Position numbers and translations under genes: made by a program. Below the pieces are notes generated by a model, which did not search any database, was not told where the DNA came from, and worked only from the letters and a program-made list of their open reading frames with translations. Positions 9,570 through 18,311 of a stretch of DNA of 64,000 nt are shown one piece after another (position 1 is the first letter of the stretch; each line of letters opens with the position of its first letter). This DNA is from Sinobacterium caligoides (GTDB lineage: Bacteria > Pseudomonadota > Gammaproteobacteria > Pseudomonadales > Sinobacteriaceae): contig NZ_RKHR01000004.1 of assembly GCF_003752585.1 (NCBI RefSeq), positions 310,001-374,000 of the forward strand, read 5' to 3'.

Positions 9570-10460
9570 CTATTCCCGCAAAAAGGTCGCGCGTATCTTC
9601 TCTCGTACGAGTTGTGTTGCCGCCAATGGCTGCGAGGATTGTTCCGCGAGGGTTAAGGCATGCTCAAGATCTTTCTCCGCAAGCCCCGCAAACGGGCCCA
9701 TCAACGCAGCCATATCCTCATCGCTACACCCCTGAGCTAACATCTCTCGATTACTAATAAAACGCTGCATCTGTGCTGTCACCACACCGTTGATTTCACC
9801 CACATGCAATAGTTGCTCAAGTTTCAAGCCGTTTGCCTCAACCAGCGCTAGGGCTTCATCAACGGCCACGAAAGCTGCGTAAGTCATCAGGTTATTAGCA
9901 AGTTTCAACACGATGCCGCTCCCTACCGGGCCCGCATGCAGAACCTCTTTCGCTGCCGCACCATAGCAACGAGCAAGCAGCCGATAACCCTCCTCCGATG
10001 CTCCGACCATATAACATAAGGTGCCATTCTGTGCTCCCTCGGCACCACCGGTGACCGGGGCGTCGACCAGAACAATCCCTCGCTCGGCTGCCTGTGCACT
10101 CCATCGTAAAATATTGTCCCGTGTTACCGTGCTGTGGATCGCGATAACAGCGCCCTCGGCTAGGACCGACAGTAAGCCCGACTCCTTCGCTGCGCCATGC
10201 AGAAGCGCATCAACATCATCGTCATCGCGAACGCAGACACCCACTAACTGGCAACTAGAAAAGTCTGTTATTCCATCACAAGCTGTTGCGCCCTGTGCTG
10301 ACAGCGACTTCATTGGTTTAGCTATATAGTCGTAAACCCGTAAGGCCGCGCCTTGCTCAAGCAATGTCTCATGTAATTTTAGTGCCATCGGCTTGCCGAT
10401 ATTACCTAGGCCAATAAAGCCTATTTCTGGGAGCGACTGATTATTCTGCCCTGACATCAT
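9570..10460 (-). CDS. 3-hydroxyisobutyrate dehydrogenase-like beta-hydroxyacid dehydrogenase
   Basis: 296 residues of the beta-hydroxyacid dehydrogenase family (MmsB, GarR, GlxR relatives). N-terminal Rossmann motif GFIGLGNIGKP (14-24), substrate-binding DAPVTGGAEGAQ near 133-144, and the catalytic KLANN (Lys186, Asn190) are intact. The enzyme should oxidise or reduce a short 3-hydroxy or 2-hydroxy acid with NAD(P). It is the first gene of the six-gene operon and faces the double MarR gene; ATG at 10460 or 10457 could both serve. It need not act in valine breakdown here, since no other valine genes adjoin it. Confidence 0.88.
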   Translation of the reverse strand: MMSGQNNQSLPEIGFIGLGNIGKPMALKLHETLLEQGAALRVYDYIAKPMKSLSAQGATACDGITDFSSCQLVGVCVRDDDDVDALLHGAAKESGLLSVLAEGAVIAIHSTVTRDNILRWSAQAAERGIVLVDAPVTGGAEGAQNGTLCYMVGASEEGYRLLARCYGAAAKEVLHAGPVGSGIVLKLANNLMTYAAFVAVDEALALVEANGLKLEQLLHVGEINGVVTAQMQRFISNREMLAQGCSDEDMAALMGPFAGLAEKDLEHALTLAEQSSQPLAATQLVREKIRATFLRE

Positions 10461-10489
10461 TCGATCTCTTATTTATTTTAATGCGTAGC

Positions 10490-10557
10490 AGTGTAATCAG
10501 TCTGCGGGAAATTAGTCAATAAATACTTATTGTCAAAAAGCGTGTTTTCTGTACACT
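10490..10557. promoter_or_regulatory. Facing promoters with a central MarR-type dyad
   Basis: On the plus strand TTGTCA (10530-10535) and TACACT (10552-10557) are 16 bases apart. On the minus strand TTGACT (10519 to 10514) and TACACT (10495 to 10490) are 18 apart. Between and overlapping both -35 boxes lies CAATAA-ATAC-TTATTG (10517-10532), a 16-base perfect dyad of the size MarR proteins bind. Binding by the adjacent regulator is inferred, not shown. Confidence 0.6.
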
Positions 10558-10585
10558 CACCCATAGACTCTAAGCGGCATCCCCA

Positions 10586-11734
10586 ATGACGACAAAACAG
10601 CGACAAACACAACAACTCATCGAACTTGATCATCTTTATCGCTGTAATTATATCCGCCATTTATTGGCTCTATCCCACCACTTTCGCTCACAGCTGATGC
10701 ACCACCTGCGCGAGCAATGCGGTTTCAGCGCCCTGCGCATAAACTGGGAGCCAATGCTTAGCCTTCCCGGGCGCGAAGGCATACAGATAGGCAAGCTGGC
10801 CAAAAGCATTGGTATCTCTAAACAAAACTGTGATCAGCAACTACGCGCCATTGAACGGGCGGGATTTTTACGTCGAAGCCAAGATCCAAACGACCGGCGC
10901 GCAAAACGTGTAACGCTCACTCAAACTGGCCGCGCCGTCGTCGATCAGGCGCAGCAACAGCTTCACCAACTCGACGCCCAGCTCAATGCGTTACTTTGCA
11001 AAGAGCAGCGACAACAACTATGGGACAGTCTCTACGCACTGAACCTTTACTACTTAGAAACAAGCCCTGCCCCCAGAGCAGAAAAACAACTCGCCACTGT
11101 CGCACTGTTAATCCGCCTCGCCAGCCACAGCCAGCGCCACCTAATGCAACTGACTCAAGCTGCCGGACACAATCAGCTACAGCTCTCCTACGAGCAAGTA
11201 CTGAACCATATTGGCTTACAGGGCGCCACCATCACTCAGCTCGCTGAGGTTAACGATGTCAGCCAGCAAGCTATCGTACGCATCGTCAATGAGCTCGAAG
11301 GGTTGAGCTATGTCGGACGCATCGCCCACCCCCAACGTGCACGCAGCAAGCTCATCGTGTTAAGTGATCGTGGATTAACACTGCTACGCGATGCGAATAA
11401 CGCCATGGAGCAGATACAACAGCTATGGCAAACTCGTATCACTGCAACAGACTTTAATAATTTGCAGCAATGCCTACTCAACGGCTATCGCCAGCTCGCA
11501 CCAAAAGATCTCATCGAGGGCGACGACCATGACATCAATATCTTCGTTAACGACAAGACCAACAGCAATAGCAGCCAACAGCAATTACTCGCCGCTATCC
11601 AGTCGATCATCAGCACAGATAGTCCAGTCGATGAAGAGGGTCAAAACTTATTATTACAGCACCTCGGCCACCGTGATGGCCAACAATTTATTCGCCTGCT
11701 AGGTCGACTTAGAGACAACAGCAGAGCTGGGTAA
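10586..11734 (+). CDS. Transcriptional regulator with two fused MarR domains
   Basis: 382 residues containing two winged-helix MarR units in tandem. The first spans about 15-150: a helical start, the recognition region IGKLAKSIGISKQNCDQQL, and the wing DPNDRRAKRVTLTQTG. The second spans about 165-310: ITQLAEVNDVSQQAIVRIV and the wing HPQRARSKLIVLSDRG. Ordinary MarR proteins have 140-180 residues and dimerise; this one could fold as a pseudo-dimer. A tail of about 70 residues rich in Asn, Gln and Asp has no recognised domain. The gene is divergent from the P450 operon and most likely controls it and itself through the dyad at 10517-10532; the effector is unknown. It converges on the liu operon. 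Confidence 0.85.
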   Translation: MTTKQRQTQQLIELDHLYRCNYIRHLLALSHHFRSQLMHHLREQCGFSALRINWEPMLSLPGREGIQIGKLAKSIGISKQNCDQQLRAIERAGFLRRSQDPNDRRAKRVTLTQTGRAVVDQAQQQLHQLDAQLNALLCKEQRQQLWDSLYALNLYYLETSPAPRAEKQLATVALLIRLASHSQRHLMQLTQAAGHNQLQLSYEQVLNHIGLQGATITQLAEVNDVSQQAIVRIVNELEGLSYVGRIAHPQRARSKLIVLSDRGLTLLRDANNAMEQIQQLWQTRITATDFNNLQQCLLNGYRQLAPKDLIEGDDHDINIFVNDKTNSNSSQQQLLAAIQSIISTDSPVDEEGQNLLLQHLGHRDGQQFIRLLGRLRDNSRAG

Positions 11735-11799
11735 TAGAATTAAATAACACCGTTCAAATGTCATTTTAATAATGATCGATTACAGGCTAGCACGGACTC

Positions 11800-13818
11800 T
11801 CACTCCGCCTTCAACGCCACCAATACAGCGCCTTCCTCGACCTGCTCACCGACAACAGCATAAAACTGATCAAGCCAACCATCACAATCAGCCTTAATGG
11901 TGTATTCCATTTTCATTGCCTCCATCACGAGCAAGCGCTGCCCTTTACAGACGGCCTCGCCAGCCTCAACCAAACACTCAATGATACGCCCCGACATCGG
12001 CGCACAGAGCCCAGAAGCCTCCGGCGAAGACACTGCTCCGTCACGCATCAACGGATCAGATAACAAGAAACAATAACTCTCCGTAGCGGCAAATAACTGA
12101 ATTTTATCAGCCTCAAAAATCAGCTCAATACTCTCAATCACGCCATCGAACGAAGCCTGCAGCCTTGCTTCCGCCCCTTGCCGCCTTGTCCATCGCCCAC
12201 TCACCAGACAGGGCGTTCCATCCTCCTCTGTAGCCATCAAATAACCGTCATCTCTCTGATCGACCCTTACCACAAACTGCTTTCGCTGCCACCACAGCGA
12301 AATTAATTCTGGCTCAGTTCCACCTAACCGAAAACGATCATAACGCTGCCAAGGGTCTGATGACGAGCTCTCTCGGCGCAACATAATCGCCAACACCGCC
12401 ATAAAAACAATGCGTTTCCAGGCAGTATTATCACGAGCTAACAGCCTTGCTAAATTATCCTCAATAGTATGCGTACTCATCTGCTCATCAACAAAGGCCG
12501 GCAAACACAGCAGGCGAGCCAATAGCCGCTTATTATTCTCGACGCCAATCACCTGCCATTCGGCCAACGCCCTTTTCGCTATGCTAATCGCCTGCCTACG
12601 ATCACTTCCCCAGCAGATCAGCTTCGCCAATAACGGGTCGAAATCACTAGTCACCTCATCACCCGCCTCGACACCGCTGTCCAAGCGCACCCTGCGCCCC
12701 AGCGATGGCGGCCGCCAACGGTGCAGCCGACCACAGGCGGGCAGGAATTGTTGCTCGATCTGCTCTGCATACAGCCTCAACTCAACAGCATGCCCCTGAT
12801 GACTTATCGATGCCTGAGAAAAACCCAAGCACTCTCCCTGTGCAATGCGCAATTGCCATTCAACAATATCGACGCCGGTGATCATCTCTGTCACAGGGTG
12901 CTCTACCTGTAATCGCGTATTCATTTCCATAAAATAGAACAACGTCTTGGCGCCACCCTGGTGCATTAAAAACTCCACCGTGCCGGCACCAACATAGCCT
13001 ACTGCTTCGGCGACGCGCAACGCCGTCTCACCCAACGCTTTCCTCACCGCTGATGTCAAACCCGGCGCCGGCGCCTCTTCGATGACCTTCTGATAGCGAC
13101 GCTGTAGTGAACAATCACGCTCATAGAGATAGCGACCATGGCCTAACTGATCAAACAGCACCTGCACCTCGACATGGCGAGGGGCTGGTAAATATCGTTC
13201 TAGCAACAAGCGATCGTCTGCAAAGCAAGCGCCTGCGACACGTCGAGCCTCCGCCGCCGCCGTCAAGAAATGTTCGAATGAGGTAACAATTTGCATCCCC
13301 TTGCCACCACCACCGGCGACGGGCTTGATCAGCAATGGTAAGCCAATGCGTCTCGCCTCAGCCAACAGCCTACGATCAGACTGATCATCACCGTGGTAAC
13401 CCGGTAGAAGCGGAATGCCCGAGTCCGCCAACAATGCCTTAGCGCGAGACTTATCCCCCATACTGTCGATCGCCTGCGCCGTCGGGCCGATAAAGATTAA
13501 TCCCGCCGCGCAGACCGCATCGGCAAACGCTGAGTTCTCACTCAACAAACCATAGCCAGGGTGAATTGCATCGGCGCCGGAACGAACCGCCGCAGCAACC
13601 ACCGCTGCAATATCAAGATACGCAGCAAGCGGAGCTGTCTGCTGCTCGACAATTAACTCTATCGCCTCATCGGCACTGCGCACATGTAGCGCCCCCGCGT
13701 CACTGGGGCTGTAGACAGCGACACTAACGACTCCCATTTCTCGCGCTGTTTTCATGATTCTGACCGCAACTTCACCGCGGTTAGCAATCAATAAACGTTC
13801 AATTCGTCGGTTACTCAC
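11800..13818 (-). CDS. liuD: 3-methylcrotonyl-CoA carboxylase biotin-carrying alpha subunit
   Basis: Biotin carboxylase and biotin carrier in one chain (672 residues) for carboxylation of 3-methylcrotonyl-CoA in leucine breakdown. The GTG at 13818 was chosen: AGGAG lies six bases before it and it overlaps the liuC stop as GTGAGTAA; the longer open frame to 13890 runs into liuC without a ribosome binding site. The product then begins RRIERLLIANRGEVAVRI, the family start. Further on are the glycine-rich ATP loop (PVAGGGGKGMQ), the MEMNTRLQVEHPVTE core and, near the end, EAMKM with biotinylated Lys636. Related propionyl- and acetyl-CoA carboxylase subunits look alike; the liu neighbours decide the name. 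Confidence 0.92.
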   Translation of the reverse strand: MSNRRIERLLIANRGEVAVRIMKTAREMGVVSVAVYSPSDAGALHVRSADEAIELIVEQQTAPLAAYLDIAAVVAAAVRSGADAIHPGYGLLSENSAFADAVCAAGLIFIGPTAQAIDSMGDKSRAKALLADSGIPLLPGYHGDDQSDRRLLAEARRIGLPLLIKPVAGGGGKGMQIVTSFEHFLTAAAEARRVAGACFADDRLLLERYLPAPRHVEVQVLFDQLGHGRYLYERDCSLQRRYQKVIEEAPAPGLTSAVRKALGETALRVAEAVGYVGAGTVEFLMHQGGAKTLFYFMEMNTRLQVEHPVTEMITGVDIVEWQLRIAQGECLGFSQASISHQGHAVELRLYAEQIEQQFLPACGRLHRWRPPSLGRRVRLDSGVEAGDEVTSDFDPLLAKLICWGSDRRQAISIAKRALAEWQVIGVENNKRLLARLLCLPAFVDEQMSTHTIEDNLARLLARDNTAWKRIVFMAVLAIMLRRESSSSDPWQRYDRFRLGGTEPELISLWWQRKQFVVRVDQRDDGYLMATEEDGTPCLVSGRWTRRQGAEARLQASFDGVIESIELIFEADKIQLFAATESYCFLLSDPLMRDGAVSSPEASGLCAPMSGRIIECLVEAGEAVCKGQRLLVMEAMKMEYTIKADCDGWLDQFYAVVGEQVEEGAVLVALKAE

Positions 13819-14644
13819 GACGCTCTCCTGCAGCTTGGCGTGATTTTCTATATTCACTGCTCCGGTCAAACTGCGCTGAACGCCCTTCAAGAAAGGCGCT
13901 CAACCCCTCTTGCCCCTCCGCCGATACGCGCAGTGTCGCAATCAGCTGGCAACTCTGTTGTGCGTAATTTCTTGCTTCAGTCACCGGATAACGGCCAAGT
14001 AATTGCTTCGTCGCGGCAATAGCCTGTGGCCCGCAAGCCAGTATCTGCTGGCAGTAGCCAGCCACCACCTGCTCCAACTCCTCCTCCGCAGCCAGCTGGT
14101 GAACCAACTGTAGTTGAAGCGCCTGCTGGGCGTCGATCACCTCCGCACTGAGGCAATAACGCCGCGCCTGGCGCAGGCCGATCGCCTCGATAACATAGCG
14201 CGATATCATTGCGGGGCTAATACCCAGCTTCACCTCACTCATACAGAAACGACTATGGTCACTCGCCACCACCATGTCGCAGCAACAAAGTAGACCTAGC
14301 CCACCACCATAGGCTGCCCCCTGCACACGGGCGATAGTCGGTACGGGAAAAGCGTTTAACTGTGCTAGCAACGCCGCCAAGCTCTCCGCTACAGCGAGGT
14401 TTTCATGGCGCTCTGCGTGTAGCTGCTCACGCATCTCGACAAGGTCTGCACCACTACAAAAGTGACGTCCCTCCCCTTGAAGCACCAAAACACGCACCGT
14501 CTCGTCAGCCGCCAGCATCTTCAAGTGCTCACTAAGCTGTTTGACCATCTGCCGGTTCAACGCGTTGTGTTGTGCCTGTCGGACCAAGGTCAAACGCGCC
14601 ACACCTGTGGCCTCCATATCAAGCCTCACCTCTGCGCTACTCAT
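13811..14644 (-). CDS. liuC: 3-methylglutaconyl-CoA hydratase (enoyl-CoA hydratase family)
   Basis: Crotonase-fold enzyme that would hydrate 3-methylglutaconyl-CoA to HMG-CoA. ATG at 14644 is favoured because GGAGGGA lies six bases upstream; GTG and TTG codons precede it in frame. 277 residues. HFCSGADLVEMRE forms the first oxyanion-hole segment and GAAYGGGLGLLCCCDMV the second. The gene ends inside the start of liuD (8-base overlap), and lies 32 bases after liuB, so translation is probably coupled. General enoyl-CoA hydratase activity is the alternative reading, but the operon position matches LiuC of Pseudomonas. Confidence 0.88.
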   Translation of the reverse strand: MSSAEVRLDMEATGVARLTLVRQAQHNALNRQMVKQLSEHLKMLAADETVRVLVLQGEGRHFCSGADLVEMREQLHAERHENLAVAESLAALLAQLNAFPVPTIARVQGAAYGGGLGLLCCCDMVVASDHSRFCMSEVKLGISPAMISRYVIEAIGLRQARRYCLSAEVIDAQQALQLQLVHQLAAEEELEQVVAGYCQQILACGPQAIAATKQLLGRYPVTEARNYAQQSCQLIATLRVSAEGQEGLSAFLEGRSAQFDRSSEYRKSRQAAGERRE

Positions 14645-14676
14645 CAACACTCCCTCCAGCCAACAAAGCTACATAC

Positions 14677-16287
14677 CTACATGCGAAACACGCCAAAGCG
14701 GCTTTGCACGCTGTCTCGCCCGCGTGTTGCTGCCAGCGCCAATGCCAGCACCCGACGCGTATCTGCCGGATCAATAATGCCATCGTCCCATAACCTTGCG
14801 CTGCTGTAGTAAGCGTCGGACTGCGCAGTGTATTGCTGCTGCAGAGAATCTTTATAGCTCTCTTCCTCAGATTCCCCCCACGCCTCACCACGGGCTATCA
14901 TCGCCTGGCGCCTAACCAATGCCAACACCCCCGCCGCCTGCTCTGCCCCCATCACGCCGATGCGCGCATTGGGCCACATAAACAGAAAATCCGGATCATA
15001 AGCCCTGCCACACATACCGTAATTACCGGCACCAAAACTGCCTCCGATCACCAACGTAATCTTCGCTACTTTCGCGCAGGCAACCGCCATCACCATTTTC
15101 GCGCCGTGCCGAGCGATTCCTTCCGCCTCATATTTTGCCCCGACCATAAAACCCGTGATGTTCTGTAAAAATATAAGCGGCGTATTACGCTGCGCACAGA
15201 GCTGAATAAAATGCGCACCTTTCTCTGCAGACTGAGCAAACAGCACCCCATTATTGCCGACGATGCCGACCTCCATACCGTGCAAGCGAGCGAAGCCACA
15301 GACCAAAGTCGAGCCAAACAATTGCTTAAACTCATCAAAAACAGAGTCGTCGACAAAACGCGCAATCACCTCACGGACATCCAGCGAGCGGCGTAACTGG
15401 CGAGGGATCAAACCATAGAGCTCAATAGCGGGGTAACGTGGTGGTTCACTACTCGAAAAGGTTGAGTCACCTTCAGAGGGTGGTAATCTCGCCACCATCC
15501 CCCTCAGCAGCTCAAGTGCATGCGCATCATCTTCTGCTAAGTGATCGGCAACACCCGATTCACGGCAGTGCAGCTCACCACCACCGAGTTGCTCCGCACT
15601 GACCTCTTCACCCGTCGCCATCTTAACCAGCGGCGGCCCAGCCAAGAAGATTGTGCCTTGGCCACGAACAATAATTGCTTCATCGGACATCGCTGGCATA
15701 TAAGCTCCACCGGCGGTGCAGGAACCGAGCACCGCCGCCAATTGAGCAATGCCCTTCGCCGACATGTTGGCCTGATTATAAAAGATACGTCCAAAATGCT
15801 CTCGGTCCGGAAACACCTCATCCTGACGGGGCAAATTGGCACCACCGGAGTCAACCAGATAGAGGCAAGGTAAACGGTTCTGTTCGGCAACAGCCTGGGC
15901 ACGAAGATGCTTCTTCACCGTCAAGGGGTAGTAGCTGCCGCCCTTTACCGTCGCATCGTTAGCGATGATCATACACTGTCGACCACAGACTCGGCCGATA
16001 CCGGTAATTAAACCAGCGCAGGCGACCTCTTCATCATAAACTCCTAGCGCTGCTAAAGCCCCTAGCTCAAGAAAGGCGCTACCGTCATCGAGTAATGTAT
16101 CGATGCGCTGGCGTGGTGGTAACTTACCCCGCTGTCGATGCCGCCGCATCGATGCCTCACCGCCACCTAACGCAATCCTCGCCAACTTAGCTCGCAGCTC
16201 ATTAACCAACTGCCGCATAGTTTCTCTACGTTCATCGTAGTGCAGCGGGGGCTGCTGTTCATTCAATTCACTCTTTAATATTGGCAT
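14677..16287 (-). CDS. liuB: 3-methylcrotonyl-CoA carboxylase carboxyltransferase beta subunit
   Basis: Transfers CO2 from biotin to 3-methylcrotonyl-CoA. 536 residues, the family length. Key blocks: [17 protein letters not shown], the acyl-CoA site [33 protein letters not shown] (oxyanion glycine pair) and the second half [45 protein letters not shown]. These match MCC beta more closely than propionyl-CoA carboxylase beta because of the ANLP-type motif. ATG at 16287 lies three bases after the liuA stop. Its partner is liuD two genes on. Confidence 0.95.
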   Translation of the reverse strand: MPILKSELNEQQPPLHYDERRETMRQLVNELRAKLARIALGGGEASMRRHRQRGKLPPRQRIDTLLDDGSAFLELGALAALGVYDEEVACAGLITGIGRVCGRQCMIIANDATVKGGSYYPLTVKKHLRAQAVAEQNRLPCLYLVDSGGANLPRQDEVFPDREHFGRIFYNQANMSAKGIAQLAAVLGSCTAGGAYMPAMSDEAIIVRGQGTIFLAGPPLVKMATGEEVSAEQLGGGELHCRESGVADHLAEDDAHALELLRGMVARLPPSEGDSTFSSSEPPRYPAIELYGLIPRQLRRSLDVREVIARFVDDSVFDEFKQLFGSTLVCGFARLHGMEVGIVGNNGVLFAQSAEKGAHFIQLCAQRNTPLIFLQNITGFMVGAKYEAEGIARHGAKMVMAVACAKVAKITLVIGGSFGAGNYGMCGRAYDPDFLFMWPNARIGVMGAEQAAGVLALVRRQAMIARGEAWGESEEESYKDSLQQQYTAQSDAYYSSARLWDDGIIDPADTRRVLALALAATRGRDSVQSRFGVFRM

Positions 16288-16290
16288 CAG

Positions 16291-17445
16291 CTAACCCTCC
16301 AGGTTAAGCTCGCGACCAATTAACATACGACGTATCTCTGACGTACCGGCACCAATCTCATACAACTTCGCATCGCGTAACAGCCGTCCTGCAGGATAGT
16401 CGTTGGTATAACCGTTACCACCCAACAGTTGAATTGTATCGAGGGCGCACTGCGTTGCCTGTTCCGCACAATACAAGATCAAAGCCGCGGCATCTTTACG
16501 ACTGACACTACCGCCGTCACAGGCTCTTGCCACTGCGTACAGGTAGCTGCGGCAGGCTGAGCAGCGTGCGTAGAGGTCTGCCATTTTGCCTTGCACCAAC
16601 TGAAACTGCGCAATAGGGCGATCGAATTGACGCCGCTGGTTAACATAGGGAAGAGCAACATCGAGACAAGCTTGCATGATACCAACGGGCCCACCGCTAA
16701 GTACCACTCTTTCATAGTCCAACCCGCTCATCAACACGCGGACACCGGCGCTTAACTCACCTAATATTTGCTGCTTAGGTACCCGACAATTTTCGAAGAT
16801 TAATTCACAGGTATTAGAGCCACGCATACCCAATTTATCGAGCTTATTACCACAACTAAAGCCCGGCATATCTGCGGTAATGATGAAGGCACTGATCCCC
16901 TTAGCGCCCCTCCCCGGCTCAGTCTTGGCATAGACAATAAGCACATCGGCATCGGGACCATTAGTAATCCACATCTTCGCACCGTTTAACACATAGTGAT
17001 CGCCAACGGCTTCTGCCCGTAGCTGCATACTGACCACATCGGAACCAGCCTCTGTCTCACTCATCGCCAACGCACCGACATGTTCACCGCTAATCAACTT
17101 TGGCAAGTAGCTGTGGCGCTGCTCCTCGCTGCCATGGCGATATAGCTGATTCACACAAAGATTAGAATGCGCACCATAGGAAAGCCCTACCGAAGCAGAG
17201 GCGCGGCTGATCTCTTCCATCGCCACACTGTGGGCCAAATAACCCATGCCAGCGCCACCATATTGCTCATCAACCGTGATACCCAGCAAACCTAACTCCC
17301 CCATGCGCCGCCACAGGTGGCGCGGAAAGTCATTTTGTCGATCAATCTCTACTGCCAACGGTGCCAGCTCGGCACTCGCGAAGCGTCGTACCTGCTCCCT
17401 CAGCAGATCGGTAGTTTCACCCAGGCAAAAATCCATCTCCCTCAT
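16291..17445 (-). CDS. liuA: Isovaleryl-CoA dehydrogenase
   Basis: FAD acyl-CoA dehydrogenase, first step of the operon (isovaleryl-CoA to 3-methylcrotonyl-CoA), handing electrons to ETF. ATG at 17445 is preferred over GTG at 17466 because GGAGGGAG lies just upstream; the product then begins [16 protein letters not shown], like known isovaleryl-CoA dehydrogenases. 384 residues. [38 protein letters not shown], and [21 protein letters not shown] are family blocks. The catalytic Glu of this subgroup lies in the [13 protein letters not shown] region, which is intact. Leads the liuABCD operon; a LiuR regulator is not adjacent. Confidence 0.95.
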   Translation of the reverse strand: MREMDFCLGETTDLLREQVRRFASAELAPLAVEIDRQNDFPRHLWRRMGELGLLGITVDEQYGGAGMGYLAHSVAMEEISRASASVGLSYGAHSNLCVNQLYRHGSEEQRHSYLPKLISGEHVGALAMSETEAGSDVVSMQLRAEAVGDHYVLNGAKMWITNGPDADVLIVYAKTEPGRGAKGISAFIITADMPGFSCGNKLDKLGMRGSNTCELIFENCRVPKQQILGELSAGVRVLMSGLDYERVVLSGGPVGIMQACLDVALPYVNQRRQFDRPIAQFQLVQGKMADLYARCSACRSYLYAVARACDGGSVSRKDAAALILYCAEQATQCALDTIQLLGGNGYTNDYPAGRLLRDAKLYEIGAGTSEIRRMLIGRELNLEG

Positions 17446-17640
17446 GCTCTCCCTCCGCTCAGTCACTCCCTCAAATTATCGGTTCACCAATTCTACTTAC
17501 ATTGCATACGCTTAGTATCAGCATAGCAGGCCCAAGACACTTGTATGCATCCTGTCTTAAGCAATCGTCACCGATTGCCAGTCACAATGAAATATGCTCT
17601 AGTAAGACACTCATCAAGACTGTTTCTATAGGGAAAGTTC

Positions 17641-18237
17641 ATGGATCTAAGTACCATTATCACTCTCGTGATCATTGCCGCGATCGCCTTCTATATTGCC
17701 GGCATTTATAACAAGTTAGTCACGCTAAAAAATCGCTATCAAAATGGTTTTGCACAAATTGAAGTGCAGCTAAAGCGACGCTACGACCTCATTCCCAACC
17801 TCATCGAAACCGCCAAAGGCTATATGAAACACGAGAGTGAAACGCTTGAGGCCGTTGTTCAGGCTCGTAACGAAGCGGCCTCTATATTAAAAACCGCTGC
17901 CTCAGACCCTTCCAACACACAAGCCATGGGTAAGCTTGCTGGTGCCGAGGGCGCATTACAAAGTGCCATGGGCAAACTCAACGTGGTCATGGAAGCCTAT
18001 CCCGACCTCAAAGCAAACCAAAATATGATGCAGCTTTCTGAAGAGCTCACCAGCACCGAGAACCGCGTCGCTTTCGCCCGCCAAGCTTTCAACGATGCCG
18101 TTATGGGTTATAACAGCTATCGTCAATCTTTCCCCCCTGTCGTCTTTGCCACACGCTTTGGTCACCCAAGCGATGCTCAACTACTAGAGTTCGACGATAG
18201 CCCACAAATACAAGCTGCACCGAAAGTGTCCTTCTAA
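17641..18237 (+). CDS. lemA: LemA family membrane protein
   Basis: 198 residues with one N-terminal membrane helix (about 5-23) and a long alpha-helical domain. The stretch IYNKLVTLKNRYQNGFAQIE then QLKRRYDLIPNLIETAKGYM is the LemA family signature, and YNSYRQSFPPVVFA marks its end. The biochemical role of LemA proteins is not settled; they repeatedly occur beside M48 peptidases or TPM-domain proteins, and a role in membrane-protein or envelope quality control is the usual guess. ATG at 17641 has a GGGA site upstream. First gene of a three-gene unit with the M48 peptidase and an AAA ATPase. Confidence 0.93.
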   Translation: MDLSTIITLVIIAAIAFYIAGIYNKLVTLKNRYQNGFAQIEVQLKRRYDLIPNLIETAKGYMKHESETLEAVVQARNEAASILKTAASDPSNTQAMGKLAGAEGALQSAMGKLNVVMEAYPDLKANQNMMQLSEELTSTENRVAFARQAFNDAVMGYNSYRQSFPPVVFATRFGHPSDAQLLEFDDSPQIQAAPKVSF

Positions 18238-18311
18238 AGGGCTCTTTCTATTTTGTTTGTGACAAAGCCAACTTTTTAGCCCAAAAAATCATAATAACGA
18301 CCAGAAGTACT

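Noticed and set aside
13819-13890. Longer N-terminus of liuD
   Set aside because: It overlaps liuC coding sequence and lacks a ribosome binding site; GTG 13818 has AGGAG six bases upstream.
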